NCBI GenBank assembly: GCA_000437375.1
Contig: FR898232.1
Span: 52,856 to 69,279 of the forward strand
DNA from: Eubacterium sp. CAG:841
GTDB lineage: Bacteria; Bacillota; Clostridia; Oscillospirales; CAG-272
Length of the DNA stretch: 16,424 bases
Direction: 5' to 3'
The translations under genes and the position numbers were made by a program. The notes below the pieces were generated by a model, which made no database searches, had not been told where the DNA came from, and was given only the letters and a program-made list of their open reading frames with translations. Below, piece after piece: positions 5,941 through 13,156 of this stretch (its first letter is position 1; each line of letters starts with the position of its first letter).

Positions 5941-7925
5941 ATTGCGTCAACCTCCGCCATAATTTGTTTGCTTGAGAAGCCTCTCAGATCCATTGCGCCT
6001 GACATACAAGCGACCGTGCACGCGCCGCAGCCCTGACATACAGCCTCGTTTACCGTTGCAACGCGGCGAACCTTCGTTGTTCTGTCAGGCATACGGAATT
6101 CCTTGTCGATATACGAAATCGCGCCATAAGGACATACTTTCTCGCAGGTCGAGCAACCGTTGCACATCATCTCGTCCGAGTGAGCGACGCAGGGGTTACC
6201 TGTCAGTTTGTCTTTGCAGAGAAGTCCGATGACCTTTGAAGCTGCGGCTCCTGCCTGAGCAACCGTTTCCGGAATGTCCTTCGGTCCCTGACATGTTCCC
6301 GAGAGAAATACGCCGGCTGTCGGGCTTTCAACGGGACGAAGCTTGGGATGAGCTTCCGTGAAGAAGTCGTTTGTGTCCATACTTGCCGTAAGAAGCGTTG
6401 CAAGGTGTCTTGCGGATTTATCGGGTTCGATAGCTGCCGCAAGAACAACGAGATCGGCGTCGATATGAATCTGTTTTCCGTAGATAAGATCCGAACCCTG
6501 AACTTTAAGCTTGTCACCATCGGGACAGACCTTTCCGACCATACCCTTTATGTAGTGAACTCCGTATTCTTCAACCGCGCGGCGATAGAATTCGTCGAAG
6601 TTCTTTCCGGGTGTACGGACGTCTATATAGAAAACGTATACATCGGTGTCCGGATATTTATCGCGTATGAGCATGGCGTGCTTTGCCGTGTACATACAGC
6701 ATATCTTTGAGCAGTATTCTTTGCCCTTTTCGGCACAAGCCGCACAACGTGAGCCTACGCACTGAACAAAAACTATTGTGTGCGGATGCTTGCCGTCGGA
6801 CGGACGGAGAAGCGTGCCGCCTGTGGGACCTGCCGCGTTCATAAGACGTTCAAGCTCAAGCGAGGTGATTACGTCCTTTGATTGCGAATATGCGAATTCG
6901 TCAAATTTCTCCATTGAAATTGGATTGAAGCCTGTTGCAACGACGATAGCGCCGTATTTTTCTTCGATGAATTCATCCTTTGCGGTGTAATCGATAGCGC
7001 CCGCGGTGCAGACCTTTGAGCATACGCCGCATTTGCCTGTTTTCAGCATTGTGCAGTAATTCGGGTCGATTGTTGCGACCTTCGGCACAGCCTGTGCAAA
7101 AGGAATATATATTGCGTGGCGGTTGTCCATTCCGAGATTGAATTCGTTGGGAACCTTTTTCTGCGGGCATTTTTCCGTGCAGAGTCCGCAACCTGTGCAG
7201 ACATCTTCCTTTACATAACGCGCTTTGCGCTTTATAGTTACGTCAAAATTGCCTACAAAGCCTTTTACGTCTGTCACTTCGGAGTATGAGAAGATGCGGA
7301 TCTTTTCGTTCTGCGCCACATCAACCATTTTCGGTGTTAGAATACAAGCCGCGCAGTCGAGGGTGGGGAAGGTCTTGTCGAGCTGAGCCATTTTGCCGCC
7401 GATCGTCGGTTTCGTTTCGACTATATCAACGGGGAAGCCTGCGTCGGCAATATCGAGTGCCGTCTGTATTCCGGCGATACCGCCGCCGATAACAAGCGCG
7501 CGCTTTGTTACGGGGCTTTCTCCGGGAGTAAGCGGAGCGTTGAGATTAACCTTTGCCACAGCCGCCTTTGCAAGGATTATTGCCTTTTCGGTGCCTGTGG
7601 GCATATCCTTATGCACCCACGAGCATTGTTCGCGGATGTTTGCTATTTCAACCATATAGGGGTTGAGTCCTGCGGAAGCCGCCGTTTTGCGGAAGGTTGC
7701 TTCGTGCATACGGGGCGAGCATGAGCAGACGACGATACCTGTCAGATGATGCTCTGCGATCGCTTCCTTTATTATGTTTTGTCCCGATTGGGAACACATA
7801 TACTGATAATCCGTGGAGAAAACAACGCCCTGTTCGTTTTTCAGTGCTTCTGCCACGGCTTTAACGTCTACCGTGCCGGCAATATTGGTGCCGCAATGAC
7901 AGACAAAAACTCCGATTCTCTGCAT
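5931..7925 (-). CDS. hdrA: HdrA: electron-bifurcating FAD/4Fe-4S subunit of heterodisulfide reductase-like complex
   Basis: This 664-residue HdrA is close to the usual methanogen length of about 650-660. It has the N-terminal signature RIGVFVCHCG (3-12), the SCSPRMHEATFR segment (68-79), an FAD-binding GGGIAG (147-152), the HdrA signature CAACILTPKM (191-200), an inserted ferredoxin domain (Cys243/246/249/253 and Cys291/299/302/306), the CQGPKDIPETVAQAGAAA segment (545-562) and a C-terminal ferredoxin domain (Cys588/591/594/598 and Cys630/633/636/640). In known complexes its FAD splits electron pairs, one to high-potential HdrBC and one to ferredoxin. All modules are present, so bifurcation is plausible. 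AAGGAG lies about 10 nt upstream of the ATG. It begins 19 bp after hdrC. No Sec codon or truncation is seen. Confidence 0.92.
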   Translation of the reverse strand: MQRIGVFVCHCGTNIAGTVDVKAVAEALKNEQGVVFSTDYQYMCSQSGQNIIKEAIAEHHLTGIVVCSCSPRMHEATFRKTAASAGLNPYMVEIANIREQCSWVHKDMPTGTEKAIILAKAAVAKVNLNAPLTPGESPVTKRALVIGGGIAGIQTALDIADAGFPVDIVETKPTIGGKMAQLDKTFPTLDCAACILTPKMVDVAQNEKIRIFSYSEVTDVKGFVGNFDVTIKRKARYVKEDVCTGCGLCTEKCPQKKVPNEFNLGMDNRHAIYIPFAQAVPKVATIDPNYCTMLKTGKCGVCSKVCTAGAIDYTAKDEFIEEKYGAIVVATGFNPISMEKFDEFAYSQSKDVITSLELERLMNAAGPTGGTLLRPSDGKHPHTIVFVQCVGSRCAACAEKGKEYCSKICCMYTAKHAMLIRDKYPDTDVYVFYIDVRTPGKNFDEFYRRAVEEYGVHYIKGMVGKVCPDGDKLKVQGSDLIYGKQIHIDADLVVLAAAIEPDKSARHLATLLTASMDTNDFFTEAHPKLRPVESPTAGVFLSGTCQGPKDIPETVAQAGAAASKVIGLLCKDKLTGNPCVAHSDEMMCNGCSTCEKVCPYGAISYIDKEFRMPDRTTKVRRVATVNEAVCQGCGACTVACMSGAMDLRGFSSKQIMAEVDAICK

Positions 7926-7944
7926 TTAATGTTTTCTCCTTTCT

Positions 7945-8337
7945 TTATTTTGAATATTTTCTCATAGCACTGACGATTGCCTGCTGGGGCGTGTCATCGT
8001 CTATGCGGGAGGGAATATCGTTTGCCGTCATTCTGTCGCCGCCCTTTTCACGGATGACGCAAAGACGAACGGCTTCTATAAGCTTTGCCGGCTCAACGCC
8101 TCTGGGACAACGGTCAACGCAGGCAAAGCATGAAAGACATTTATAAACGGAAGGCGATTTCATCAGAGTTTCGATATCGCCGTTTTCGACCATATAAACG
8201 AACTGATGAGGATGGTATTCCATTTCGTCATAGGACGGACAGGTTGCGGAGCATTTTCCGCAGCGCATACACTTTCTGGGGTTTACGCCGCTTATGCGGA
8301 GAACCTGTTCGCGCAAAAGCTCTGTTTTATTCTGCAT
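7945..8337 (-). CDS. hdrC: HdrC: 4Fe-4S dicluster subunit of the Hdr complex
   Basis: This 130-residue HdrC has two ferredoxin motifs, Cys23/26/29/33 (CMRCGKCSATCP) and Cys67/70/73/77 (CLSCFACVDRCP). It wires electrons from HdrA to the catalytic noncubane clusters of HdrB. The size is normal for bacterial HdrC (methanogen versions are somewhat longer). The start has GGAGG 6 nt upstream and overlaps the last 11 bp of hdrB, so the two are probably translated together. Soluble type: no membrane segment is present, which separates it from the membrane-bound HdrDE/DsrMK systems. Confidence 0.88.
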   Translation of the reverse strand: MQNKTELLREQVLRISGVNPRKCMRCGKCSATCPSYDEMEYHPHQFVYMVENGDIETLMKSPSVYKCLSCFACVDRCPRGVEPAKLIEAVRLCVIREKGGDRMTANDIPSRIDDDTPQQAIVSAMRKYSK

Positions 8338-9133
8338 CTTTATCCTCCTTTACGCCGAGCGCTTCCGCAAGCAGCTCGGTAAAGTATATAACGGGAACCG
8401 GACTTCCGTTTTTGACAAGGTTGTATTTGCAGAGCGGACAAGCCGTAACGATAAGCTCGGCTCCGTGATCTGCGGCGTCGCCGCTTACGGAAAGGCTCTT
8501 TTTCTTTGCGGAGTCTGCATCTTCAAGTGCTATATATCCGCCGCAACATTCGTTTCTGTGCGGATAAATAACCGGTTCTGCGCCGAGCGCTCTTATAAAA
8601 TCCTCCATAATGCTCGGATTTTCCGGATCGTCGAACCGCATTACCTTGTTCGGGCGGAGAAGCATACAGCCGTAATATGCGGCGATCTTCTTGCCTGTGA
8701 GCGGACGTGTTACGGCTTCCTTTATCTTATCGAAGCCGACCGTATCGCGAAGAAGCTCAAGATAATGATAGACAGCCGTCTCGCCGTGATAAGGCTCGGA
8801 AGGATTTTTATCCTGCGACATATAAAGATTTACTTTACTTGCGAAGTCTTCATCCGTACGCATGGCGGCATTTGTTTGTTTTATTACGTTATGACAGGCT
8901 GAACACACTGTTACGAGCGGCATTCCCGCGTCGCGCGCTGAAACAAGTGCGCGCACGCTTGACAGCTTTGTGGCTATTTCGTCCTTTGCGCTGACGAAAA
9001 CGCCTCCGCAGCATTGCCAATTCTCTATTTCGCACAGCTCAACGCCAAGCTTTTCGGCGCTTTTGCGTGCGTAAAGATCAAGGTCTTTCGCTTTGGTTTT
9101 GAGGGTACAGCCGGGAAAATAACTTACCTTCAT
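8327..9133 (-). CDS. hdrB: HdrB: CCG-domain subunit with two noncubane 4Fe-4S cluster motifs
   Basis: This 268-residue HdrB has two complete cysteine-rich CCG domains: Cys9, CCGG at 41-44, CSAC at 77-80; then Cys156, CCGG at 196-199, CPLC at 232-235. In methanogens these bind two noncubane [4Fe-4S] clusters that cleave the CoM-CoB disulfide; in sulfate reducers the partner is thought to be DsrC. Neither a CoM/CoB pathway nor DsrC is seen here, so the natural partner must be something else. The fumarate reductase proteins of the same operon are the best candidates. GGAGG lies 5 nt upstream of the ATG. The gene follows fumarase after 18 bp. Confidence 0.9.
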   Translation of the reverse strand: MKVSYFPGCTLKTKAKDLDLYARKSAEKLGVELCEIENWQCCGGVFVSAKDEIATKLSSVRALVSARDAGMPLVTVCSACHNVIKQTNAAMRTDEDFASKVNLYMSQDKNPSEPYHGETAVYHYLELLRDTVGFDKIKEAVTRPLTGKKIAAYYGCMLLRPNKVMRFDDPENPSIMEDFIRALGAEPVIYPHRNECCGGYIALEDADSAKKKSLSVSGDAADHGAELIVTACPLCKYNLVKNGSPVPVIYFTELLAEALGVKEDKDAE

Positions 9134-9151
9134 ATTTACCTCCGTCAGGTA

Positions 9152-10528
9152 TTAAACCATCTGTTCGGGATGAAATACCTCATCGAATTTTTCAGCAGTA
9201 AGGAATCCGAGCTCAACGCATGCCTGCTTTAAGGAGATATTGTCCTTAAAAGCTTTCTTTGCGGTCTTTGCGGCGTTTTCATAACCGATATAAGGGTTGA
9301 GCGCCGTAACGAGCATGAGCGAATTGTGCAGATTGTGATACATTTTTTCTTTGTTTGCCGTAATTCCGACGGCGCAGTTTATGTTGAAAGAAACTATCGC
9401 TTCGGCAAGCAGACGTGCGGACTGCAGGAAGTTGTATGCCGCAACGGGCATGAAAACGTTAAGCTCGAAGTTGCCCTGCGATGCCGCCATTCCGACAGCT
9501 ACATCGTTGCCCATGACCTGAACGGCTACCATCGTGACCGCTTCGCACTGCGTTGGATTTACTTTTCCGGGCATTATGGACGAGCCGGGCTCGTTTTCGG
9601 GAATATGTATTTCCCCGAGACCGTCACGCGGACCGGAAGCCAGCCAACGGATGTCGTTTGCTATTTTCATCATGTCGCAGGCGGTCGCTTTTATTGCACC
9701 GTGAGCGAATACGAGTTCATCTTTTGAAGTGAGCGCGTGGAATTTATTTTCGGCCGTTACAAAGGGCTTTCCGGTAAGCGAAGCTACCTTTGCGGCGACA
9801 AGTTCGGCAAAGCCTTTGGGAGCGTTGAGTCCCGTGCCGACAGCCGTTCCGCCGAGAGCAAGCTCATAAAGCGGCTTTACTGCAATGCGGAGAAGCTCCG
9901 CGTCTCTTTCAAGGCTTGACCTCCAGCCGGAGATTTCCTGACTGAATTTTATCGGCGTTGCGTCCTGAAGGTGCGTTCTGCCGGATTTTACTATGCCCTC
10001 GTTTTCCGCTTCAAGGCGCTTGAATGTGGCTATAAGTGTTTCTATCGCGGGGAGGAGCTTATCCTCTATTGCTATTACGGCAGATATGTGCATTGCCGTA
10101 GGGAAGGTATCGTTTGAGGATTGGCTCATATTTATGTCGTCGTTCGGGTGGCAGAGTTTTGAGCCGGCTATCTGGTTTGATCTGTTTGCGATGACCTCGT
10201 TTGCGTTCATATTCGACTGTGTGCCGGAGCCTGTCTGCCATACGACGAGCGGAAAGTGATCGTTTAAGCTTCCAGAAATGACTTCATCGCACGCCTGTGA
10301 TATTGCGCCGAGCTTTTCCGAGGTCATCTTTTCGGGTTTAAGTTTGGCGTTTGCCATAGCGGCGGCCTTTTTAAGAATTCCGAATGCATGGGTTATTTCT
10401 CGGGGCATTGTTTCGATGTCAACGCCTATTCTGAAATTTTCATGGCTTCTTTCGGTCTGCGCCGCCCAGAGGCGATCCGCAGGAACCTTTACCTCACCCA
10501 TGGAGTCGTGTTCAATGCGATATTCCAT
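9152..10528 (-). CDS. fumC: Class II fumarate hydratase (fumarase C)
   Basis: This 458-residue enzyme interconverts malate and fumarate in the cytosol without an iron-sulfur cluster. Visible family motifs are TGSGTQSNMNANEV (99-112), HPNDDINMSQSSNDTFPTAM (127-146), the catalytic His186 in KSGRTHLQDATP, and the fumarase/aspartase signature GSSIMPGKVN (315-324) with the catalytic serine loop. The length matches the family (about 460). The HPNDDIN and TGSGTQ segments fit fumarase better than aspartase, although the superfamily is close. It lies between malate dehydrogenase (20 bp upstream) and hdrB, which places it in a reductive oxaloacetate-to-succinate route. The AAAAGGA ribosome site is rather far, about 12 nt from the ATG. 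Confidence 0.93.
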   Translation of the reverse strand: MEYRIEHDSMGEVKVPADRLWAAQTERSHENFRIGVDIETMPREITHAFGILKKAAAMANAKLKPEKMTSEKLGAISQACDEVISGSLNDHFPLVVWQTGSGTQSNMNANEVIANRSNQIAGSKLCHPNDDINMSQSSNDTFPTAMHISAVIAIEDKLLPAIETLIATFKRLEAENEGIVKSGRTHLQDATPIKFSQEISGWRSSLERDAELLRIAVKPLYELALGGTAVGTGLNAPKGFAELVAAKVASLTGKPFVTAENKFHALTSKDELVFAHGAIKATACDMMKIANDIRWLASGPRDGLGEIHIPENEPGSSIMPGKVNPTQCEAVTMVAVQVMGNDVAVGMAASQGNFELNVFMPVAAYNFLQSARLLAEAIVSFNINCAVGITANKEKMYHNLHNSLMLVTALNPYIGYENAAKTAKKAFKDNISLKQACVELGFLTAEKFDEVFHPEQMV

Positions 10529-10548
10529 CTTTGTTTACCGTCCTTTTC

Positions 10549-11493
10549 TCAGATGCTGAGATTTTTGATAACATCTTTGAGAGTGTTTGCGCTGAGACGG
10601 AGCTTTGCGGTCTCTTCGTCGGTAAGCGGAACGTTTACCTTGCCGCGTATGCCGTCGTGACCGACAAGATTGAGTGTGCTGAGGCAAACGTCGTCTATAC
10701 CGTATTCTCCGTGCATCATTGTGGAGACTGTCATCGTTGTGTCTATTCCTGCAAGCAGGCACTTGCAGATGTGGCATACGGAAATTGAAACCGCATAGAA
10801 TGTTGCGCCCTTGCGTGCGATTACTCTGCCGCCGGATTTTCTTACATACTGCTCTATTTCATCAAAGTTGAGAGCAGGGCTTTCCATGTCGGGAAGCGAT
10901 ATAAGTTCGTTGCACTTTGAGATCGGTACGTTTGATATGTTTGCAACCGACCACGGAATGAAGGAAGAGTCGCCGTGCTCGCCGAAAACATAAGCGTGAA
11001 CGTTGCTCTGGCTGATGTTGTAGTATTCGGAGAGTCTTGCGCGGAGACGAGCCGTATCGAGGATCGTTCCCGAGCCGATTATGCGGTTTTCGGGAAGGTC
11101 TGAAAATTTGTGGAATGTATAAGTAAGGATATCTACCGGATTGCTTACGATTATGTACGTTGCGTCCGGAGCGTATTTTGTTATTTCGGGAATAATGCTC
11201 TTTGTTATGTTTACGTTTGTCTGAGCAAGCTCAAGACGTGACTGCCCGGGCTTTCTTGCTATTCCCGATGTGAGAATAACGATGTTTGAGCCTGCGGCGT
11301 CGAGGTAACTGCCTGCGTAAATGGAGCAGGGGCTGCAGAAGGGGGTACCCTGTCTGATATCGAGAGCCTCTCCGAGAGCCTTCTCGCTGTTGATGTCGAT
11401 CATTACGATTTCGGATGCCATTCCGAGAATTGCAAGGGAGTACGCGATGGTGGAACCTACGCTTCCGGTTCCGATGATGGATATCTTGTTCAT
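10549..11493 (-). CDS. mdh: LDH-fold malate dehydrogenase (annotation engines may call it L-lactate dehydrogenase)
   Basis: This 314-residue NAD-dependent 2-hydroxyacid dehydrogenase has GTGSVGSTIA (8-17) for nucleotide binding, Asp33 at the end of strand two (NAD rather than NADP), catalytic GEHGD (His in VFGEHGDSSF) and the substrate Arg in DTARLR. The mobile specificity loop reads SGIARKPGQSR (76-86). The position that is Gln in lactate dehydrogenases (Q102) is Arg80 here, and the surrounding ARKPG is typical of LDH-like malate dehydrogenases. Oxaloacetate/malate is therefore the predicted substrate, matching the fumarase next door. The C-terminal half (KGATFYAVSIS) looks more LDH-like, so the protein is mixed. 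It is the first gene of the operon, with GGAAGG 7 nt before the ATG and a promoter about 30 bp upstream. Confidence 0.82.
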   Translation of the reverse strand: MNKISIIGTGSVGSTIAYSLAILGMASEIVMIDINSEKALGEALDIRQGTPFCSPCSIYAGSYLDAAGSNIVILTSGIARKPGQSRLELAQTNVNITKSIIPEITKYAPDATYIIVSNPVDILTYTFHKFSDLPENRIIGSGTILDTARLRARLSEYYNISQSNVHAYVFGEHGDSSFIPWSVANISNVPISKCNELISLPDMESPALNFDEIEQYVRKSGGRVIARKGATFYAVSISVCHICKCLLAGIDTTMTVSTMMHGEYGIDDVCLSTLNLVGHDGIRGKVNVPLTDEETAKLRLSANTLKDVIKNLSI

Positions 11494-11525
11494 AAAAATA
11501 CCTTCCTAAAATAATTGTTTTACAT

Positions 11526-11554
11526 ATTCTATCATAAATCGAGCGATTATGCAA
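11526..11554 (-). promoter_or_regulatory. Predicted sigma-A promoter of the mdh-fum-hdr-flx-frd operon
   Basis: On the minus strand, TTGCAT (11549-11554) is followed after exactly 17 bp by TAGAAT (11526-11531). The -10 box differs from consensus at one base and is preceded by TGA, an extended -10 element. The -35 box is weak. Transcription would begin near 11519, about 25 nt before the malate dehydrogenase ATG. Confidence 0.55.
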
Positions 11555-11577
11555 TTGCTGATTTTTCATATCGGTTA

Positions 11578-11595
11578 TGCATATATCGATATGCA
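11578..11595. promoter_or_regulatory. 18-bp palindrome, candidate operator between divergent promoters
   Basis: TGCATAT (11578-11584) and ATATGCA (11589-11595) form perfect 7-bp arms around ATCG. It lies about 60-75 bp upstream of the predicted operon start, where an activator would bind. The binding protein is unknown; it does not match the Rex or catabolite-control consensus. AT-rich palindromes also occur by chance. Confidence 0.35.
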
Positions 11596-11743
11596 GAGGG
11601 CTTAATCTGAAAAAATTAGATGCGGCGTGCGGTTCCGATAAGAAAAATATGTTTATTATGTGCGGATTTTTCTTTGTTTCGGACAATCATATTGCATAAA
11701 ATTCAAATAAATTGTGCAAAGAAAAATATCGCCGGTAATATAC

Positions 11744-11772
11744 TTGAAAAATACAGCAGAATGTGATAATAT
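11744..11772 (+). promoter_or_regulatory. Predicted sigma-A promoter of the decarboxylase beta-subunit unit
   Basis: TTGAAA (11744-11749) and TAATAT (11767-11772) are separated by 17 bp, and TGA immediately precedes the -10 box (extended -10). The predicted start is near 11779, leaving a leader of about 40 nt before the ATG at 11820. Confidence 0.5.
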
Positions 11773-11819
11773 TTAATCATATTTTTTCAATTCCCGTACA
11801 AACATTCGGAGGACATTTC

Positions 11820-12947
11820 ATGGGAGCATTGTTTTCAAACATTACAAACATAACGTGGCAACAGGTCGTTATGTGGATAATCGGCGGCGTGCTGATATAT
11901 CTTGCCATAAAAAAGGATATGGAGCCTACGCTTCTTCTGCCTATGGGCTTTGGCGCAATTCTTGTCAACCTTCCGCTTTCCGGCGCGGTTACGCAGATAT
12001 ATGACGGCATAAAAGAGATCGGCGTTATAGACGTACTATTTGAGTCAGGAATAGCCAATGAGCTGTTTCCGCTTCTGCTCTTTATCGGCATCGGAGCGAT
12101 GATCGATTTTGAACCGCTTCTTTCAAATCCCAAGCTGATGATTTTCGGCGCGGCGGCGCAGTTCGGCATTTTCTTTACGTTCAGCCTTGCGGCACTTCTC
12201 GGTTTTGATATAAAGGATGCGGCGTCCATCGGCATTATCGGTACGGCGGACGGACCGACGTCGATTTTCGTTGCAAACTTTCTCGGTTCAAAATATCTCG
12301 GGGCGATAATGGTGGCGGCTTATTCATATATGGCTCTCGTTCCGATCATTCAGCCGCCTGTTATCAAGTTGCTGACAACTAAAAAGGAACGCCTCATCCG
12401 TATGCCTTATCAGGAAAAATCCGTTTCAAAAACGACCAAAATCCTTTTCCCGATAATCATAACCATGATAACCGGTATCGTTTCTCCGAGAAGCGTTGCG
12501 CTCATAGGATTTCTTATGTTCGGAAACCTGCTCCGCGAATGCGGCGTGCTTGATTCGCTCTCCGAAACGGCACAGAAGGTGCTTTCAAATCTTGTAACGA
12601 TTCTTCTCGGTATTACGATTGCAACCAAGATGCAGGCAGAATACTTCCTTACTACAGACACATTGCTCATAATCGGACTTGGACTTGTTGCCTTCATATT
12701 TGATACGGCGGGCGGTGTCATAATCGCAAAGCTGATAAATCTCTTCCTGCCGAAGGACAAGAAGATAAACCCGATGATCGGCGCGGCAGGCATTTCGGCA
12801 TTCCCGATGTCTGCAAGAGTCGTTCACAAGATGGGACTGAAGGAGGACCCGCAGAATTTCCTTCTTATGCATTCGATAGGCGTAAACGTATCGGGGCAGA
12901 TTGCCTCCGTCATAGCCGGCGGACTTCTGCTGACATTGCTCGGTTAA
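11820..12947 (+). CDS. Sodium ion-translocating decarboxylase beta subunit (OadB/MmdB/GcdB family)
   Basis: This 375-residue polytopic membrane protein belongs to the beta subunits of biotin-dependent Na+ pumps, in which decarboxylation of carboxybiotin drives Na+ export. Signatures are IGIIGTADGPTSIFVA (137-152), containing Asp144 that matches the essential ion-pathway aspartate (Asp203 of Klebsiella OadB), GNLLRECGV (235-243), FDTAGG (294-299), NPMIGAAGISAFPMSARV (317-334) and MHSIGVNVSGQI (350-361). The usual GGADGPT is GTADGPT here, a small change. Length is normal (about 375-430). The start at 11820 has GGAGG 7 nt upstream; an in-frame GTG at 11763 lies at the predicted -10 region and is unlikely. 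Beta subunits for oxaloacetate, methylmalonyl-CoA and glutaconyl-CoA decarboxylases are alike, and no alpha subunit is present to decide which acid is used. Confidence 0.87.
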   Translation: MGALFSNITNITWQQVVMWIIGGVLIYLAIKKDMEPTLLLPMGFGAILVNLPLSGAVTQIYDGIKEIGVIDVLFESGIANELFPLLLFIGIGAMIDFEPLLSNPKLMIFGAAAQFGIFFTFSLAALLGFDIKDAASIGIIGTADGPTSIFVANFLGSKYLGAIMVAAYSYMALVPIIQPPVIKLLTTKKERLIRMPYQEKSVSKTTKILFPIIITMITGIVSPRSVALIGFLMFGNLLRECGVLDSLSETAQKVLSNLVTILLGITIATKMQAEYFLTTDTLLIIGLGLVAFIFDTAGGVIIAKLINLFLPKDKKINPMIGAAGISAFPMSARVVHKMGLKEDPQNFLLMHSIGVNVSGQIASVIAGGLLLTLLG

Positions 12948-12961
12948 GGTGGTGAAGGATT

Positions 12962-13111
12962 ATGAATATAAATTTTGATGCGTTTCTCAGTACTCTGCCG
13001 ATAATGGCAAAGGGTATGGCGGGAATATTTATCGTTACCGCTGTGATAATTCTTGCGGTTGTGCTTTTGGGCGCGTTGACAAAGCCGAAAAACGGCGGAG
13101 ATAAGGAATAA
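12962..13111 (+). CDS. 49-residue single-TM protein, OadG-like small decarboxylase subunit
   Basis: This short reading frame starts 14 bp after the beta subunit, with a GGTGAAGG ribosome site close to its ATG. The product has a short amphipathic N-terminus (MNINFDAFLSTLPIMAKGMA), one membrane segment at about residues 19-40 and a charged, hydrophilic tail (KPKNGGDKE). Gamma subunits of Na+-pumping decarboxylases have this plan (one N-terminal TM helix, then a cytosolic tail) but are usually 80 residues or longer. This one therefore looks like the minimal OadG-related type and probably helps assemble the beta subunit with its partners. The position directly after the beta gene and before a terminator supports a two-gene unit. 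The assignment rests on architecture and neighbourhood because so short a protein has little sequence signal. Confidence 0.75.
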   Translation: MNINFDAFLSTLPIMAKGMAGIFIVTAVIILAVVLLGALTKPKNGGDKE

Positions 13112-13117
13112 AAACAG

Positions 13118-13150
13118 AAATCGGAGAAGGCTTTCGGCTTTCTCCGATTT
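13118..13150. terminator. Bidirectional intrinsic terminator between convergent genes
   Basis: A perfect 11-bp inverted repeat (AAATCGGAGAA at 13118-13128 and TTCTCCGATTT at 13140-13150) encloses an 11-nt loop. It is followed by a T-rich tract on the plus strand, and by T-rich sequence (CTGTTTTTATT) on the minus strand. It starts 6 bp after the small subunit stop and lies 6 bp beyond the ABC transporter stop, so it can end transcripts from both sides. Confidence 0.88.
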
Positions 13151-13156
13151 TTTCGG

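Larger units (their letters stand above)
11494..11819. promoter_or_regulatory. Divergent intergenic regulatory region
   Basis: This 326-bp AT-rich stretch carries no convincing gene. It holds a minus-strand promoter for the mdh operon, a plus-strand promoter for the decarboxylase beta gene, the 18-bp palindrome at 11578-11595, and a 9-bp A/T-rich inverted repeat (AAGAAAAAT 11640-11648 and ATTTTTCTT 11666-11674). The middle part (11596-11740) has no feature I can name. Confidence 0.7.

Noticed and set aside
5506..9133. Hydrogenase-linked Mvh-Hdr complex
   Set aside because: No hydrogenase large or small subunit (MvhA/MvhG) is in the window; an NAD(P)H-oxidising FlxA takes that place.
10549..11493. 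L-lactate dehydrogenase
   Set aside because: The specificity position is Arg, not Gln, and the loop reads ARKPG as in malate dehydrogenases; the operon context is malate and fumarate.
11640..11674. Terminator or operator from the AAGAAAAAT/ATTTTTCTT inverted repeat
   Set aside because: Stem is almost all A/T with a 17-nt spacer in an AT-rich region; it could easily be chance.
11763..11819. Earlier GTG start for the decarboxylase beta subunit
   Set aside because: It lies within the predicted -10 region and lacks a ribosome site, while the ATG at 11820 has GGAGG at 7 nt.
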